In this document: positions 63,735 through 64,000 of the stretch, piece after piece
Layout: each line of letters starts with the position of its first letter
Position numbering within the stretch: the stretch's first letter is position 1
Assembly (NCBI GenBank): GCA_020055645.1
Contig: CM034547.1
Coordinates: 12,742,513 to 12,806,512, forward strand
Direction of reading: 5' to 3'
From: Tomocerus qinae
Taxonomy: Eukaryota; Arthropoda; Collembola; Entomobryomorpha; Tomoceridae
Length of the DNA stretch: 64,000 bases
The notes under the pieces: generated by a model
Told to the model about the DNA's origin: nothing
Databases searched by the model: none
What the model saw: only the letters and a program-made list of their open reading frames with translations
Made by a program: the position numbers and the translations under genes

Positions 63735-64000
63735 GTAAGATGTTTTTCATTCTATTGTAATTTTGTTAAAACTTCTTACTTATTAACTTCAAATATAACT
63801 TTGTTATTGAAACTGAACTTTGAAATTTTGAGGTAAGAAAGAGTTGAAAGAGCAAGTATTTTGTATGTTATATTGCTAATTTCAACTGACTGATGTATTT
63901 ATGTCATGTAAGTATATTGAGGTGAATGGAGATAACCGAGAAGCTATACATATACATATAGATAGAACTATTTATTAAATGCTTCTTAAATGATTTCTTC

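Noticed and set aside
1..64000. CRISPR array, bacterial operon or prophage
   Set aside because: No regularly spaced repeats, no Shine-Dalgarno-linked gene runs; spliced genes and SINE/DIRS elements show a eukaryotic nuclear sequence.

Overview
This is about 64 kb of AT-rich animal nuclear DNA with spliced genes, very long introns and dispersed transposons. The gene content (7-TM gustatory receptors with the arthropod TM7 signature T(Y/F)hhhhhQF, a calpain with the triad changes of the Drosophila CalpC type, and a galla-2/CIAO2B homologue) points to an arthropod, most likely a hexapod. The species cannot be fixed from sequence alone; a non-dipteran lineage such as a springtail would fit the DIRS-type element and the sugar-receptor-like cluster.

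Layout. 1-1044: 3' remnant of a DIRS-like tyrosine-recombinase retrotransposon with a 71-bp perfect inverted repeat. 1128-1510 (+): the last two exons of a gustatory receptor whose main exon is missing from the window. 1921-3747 and 4056-5859 (both -): two complete three-exon gustatory receptors in tandem. 7575-50740 (-): one 43-kb gene whose 17 coding exons I assembled splice by splice into a 665-residue calpain. Its first six introns are 4.4-8 kb and hold a 562-bp tRNA-derived SINE with 15-bp target-site duplications, a 557-bp inverted-repeat transposon with 8-bp duplications and a third foldback-like element. 50741-56858: intergenic, with a small TIR element at 56109-56302. 56859-58385 (-): rhodopsin-like GPCR with an Asn-rich tail. 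58386-63625: intergenic. 63626-63734 (+): first coding exon of a CIAO2B/galla-2 homologue that runs off the right edge.

Main result. The calpain keeps the complete fold (split protease core, domain III, penta-EF-hand), but all three catalytic positions are changed: Cys to Arg74, His to Leu240, Asn to Ala265. The EF-hand loops are degraded too. It is therefore a maintained pseudoprotease resembling Drosophila CalpC rather than a decaying pseudogene, because every splice junction and reading frame is intact.

The genes do not form one pathway. The receptors are chemosensory, the pseudo-calpain is probably a regulatory or scaffold protein, the GPCR is an orphan, and galla-2/CIAO2B serves cytosolic iron-sulfur protein assembly. 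All exon structures are hand-derived from splice consensus, phase and family similarity; no database search was run.
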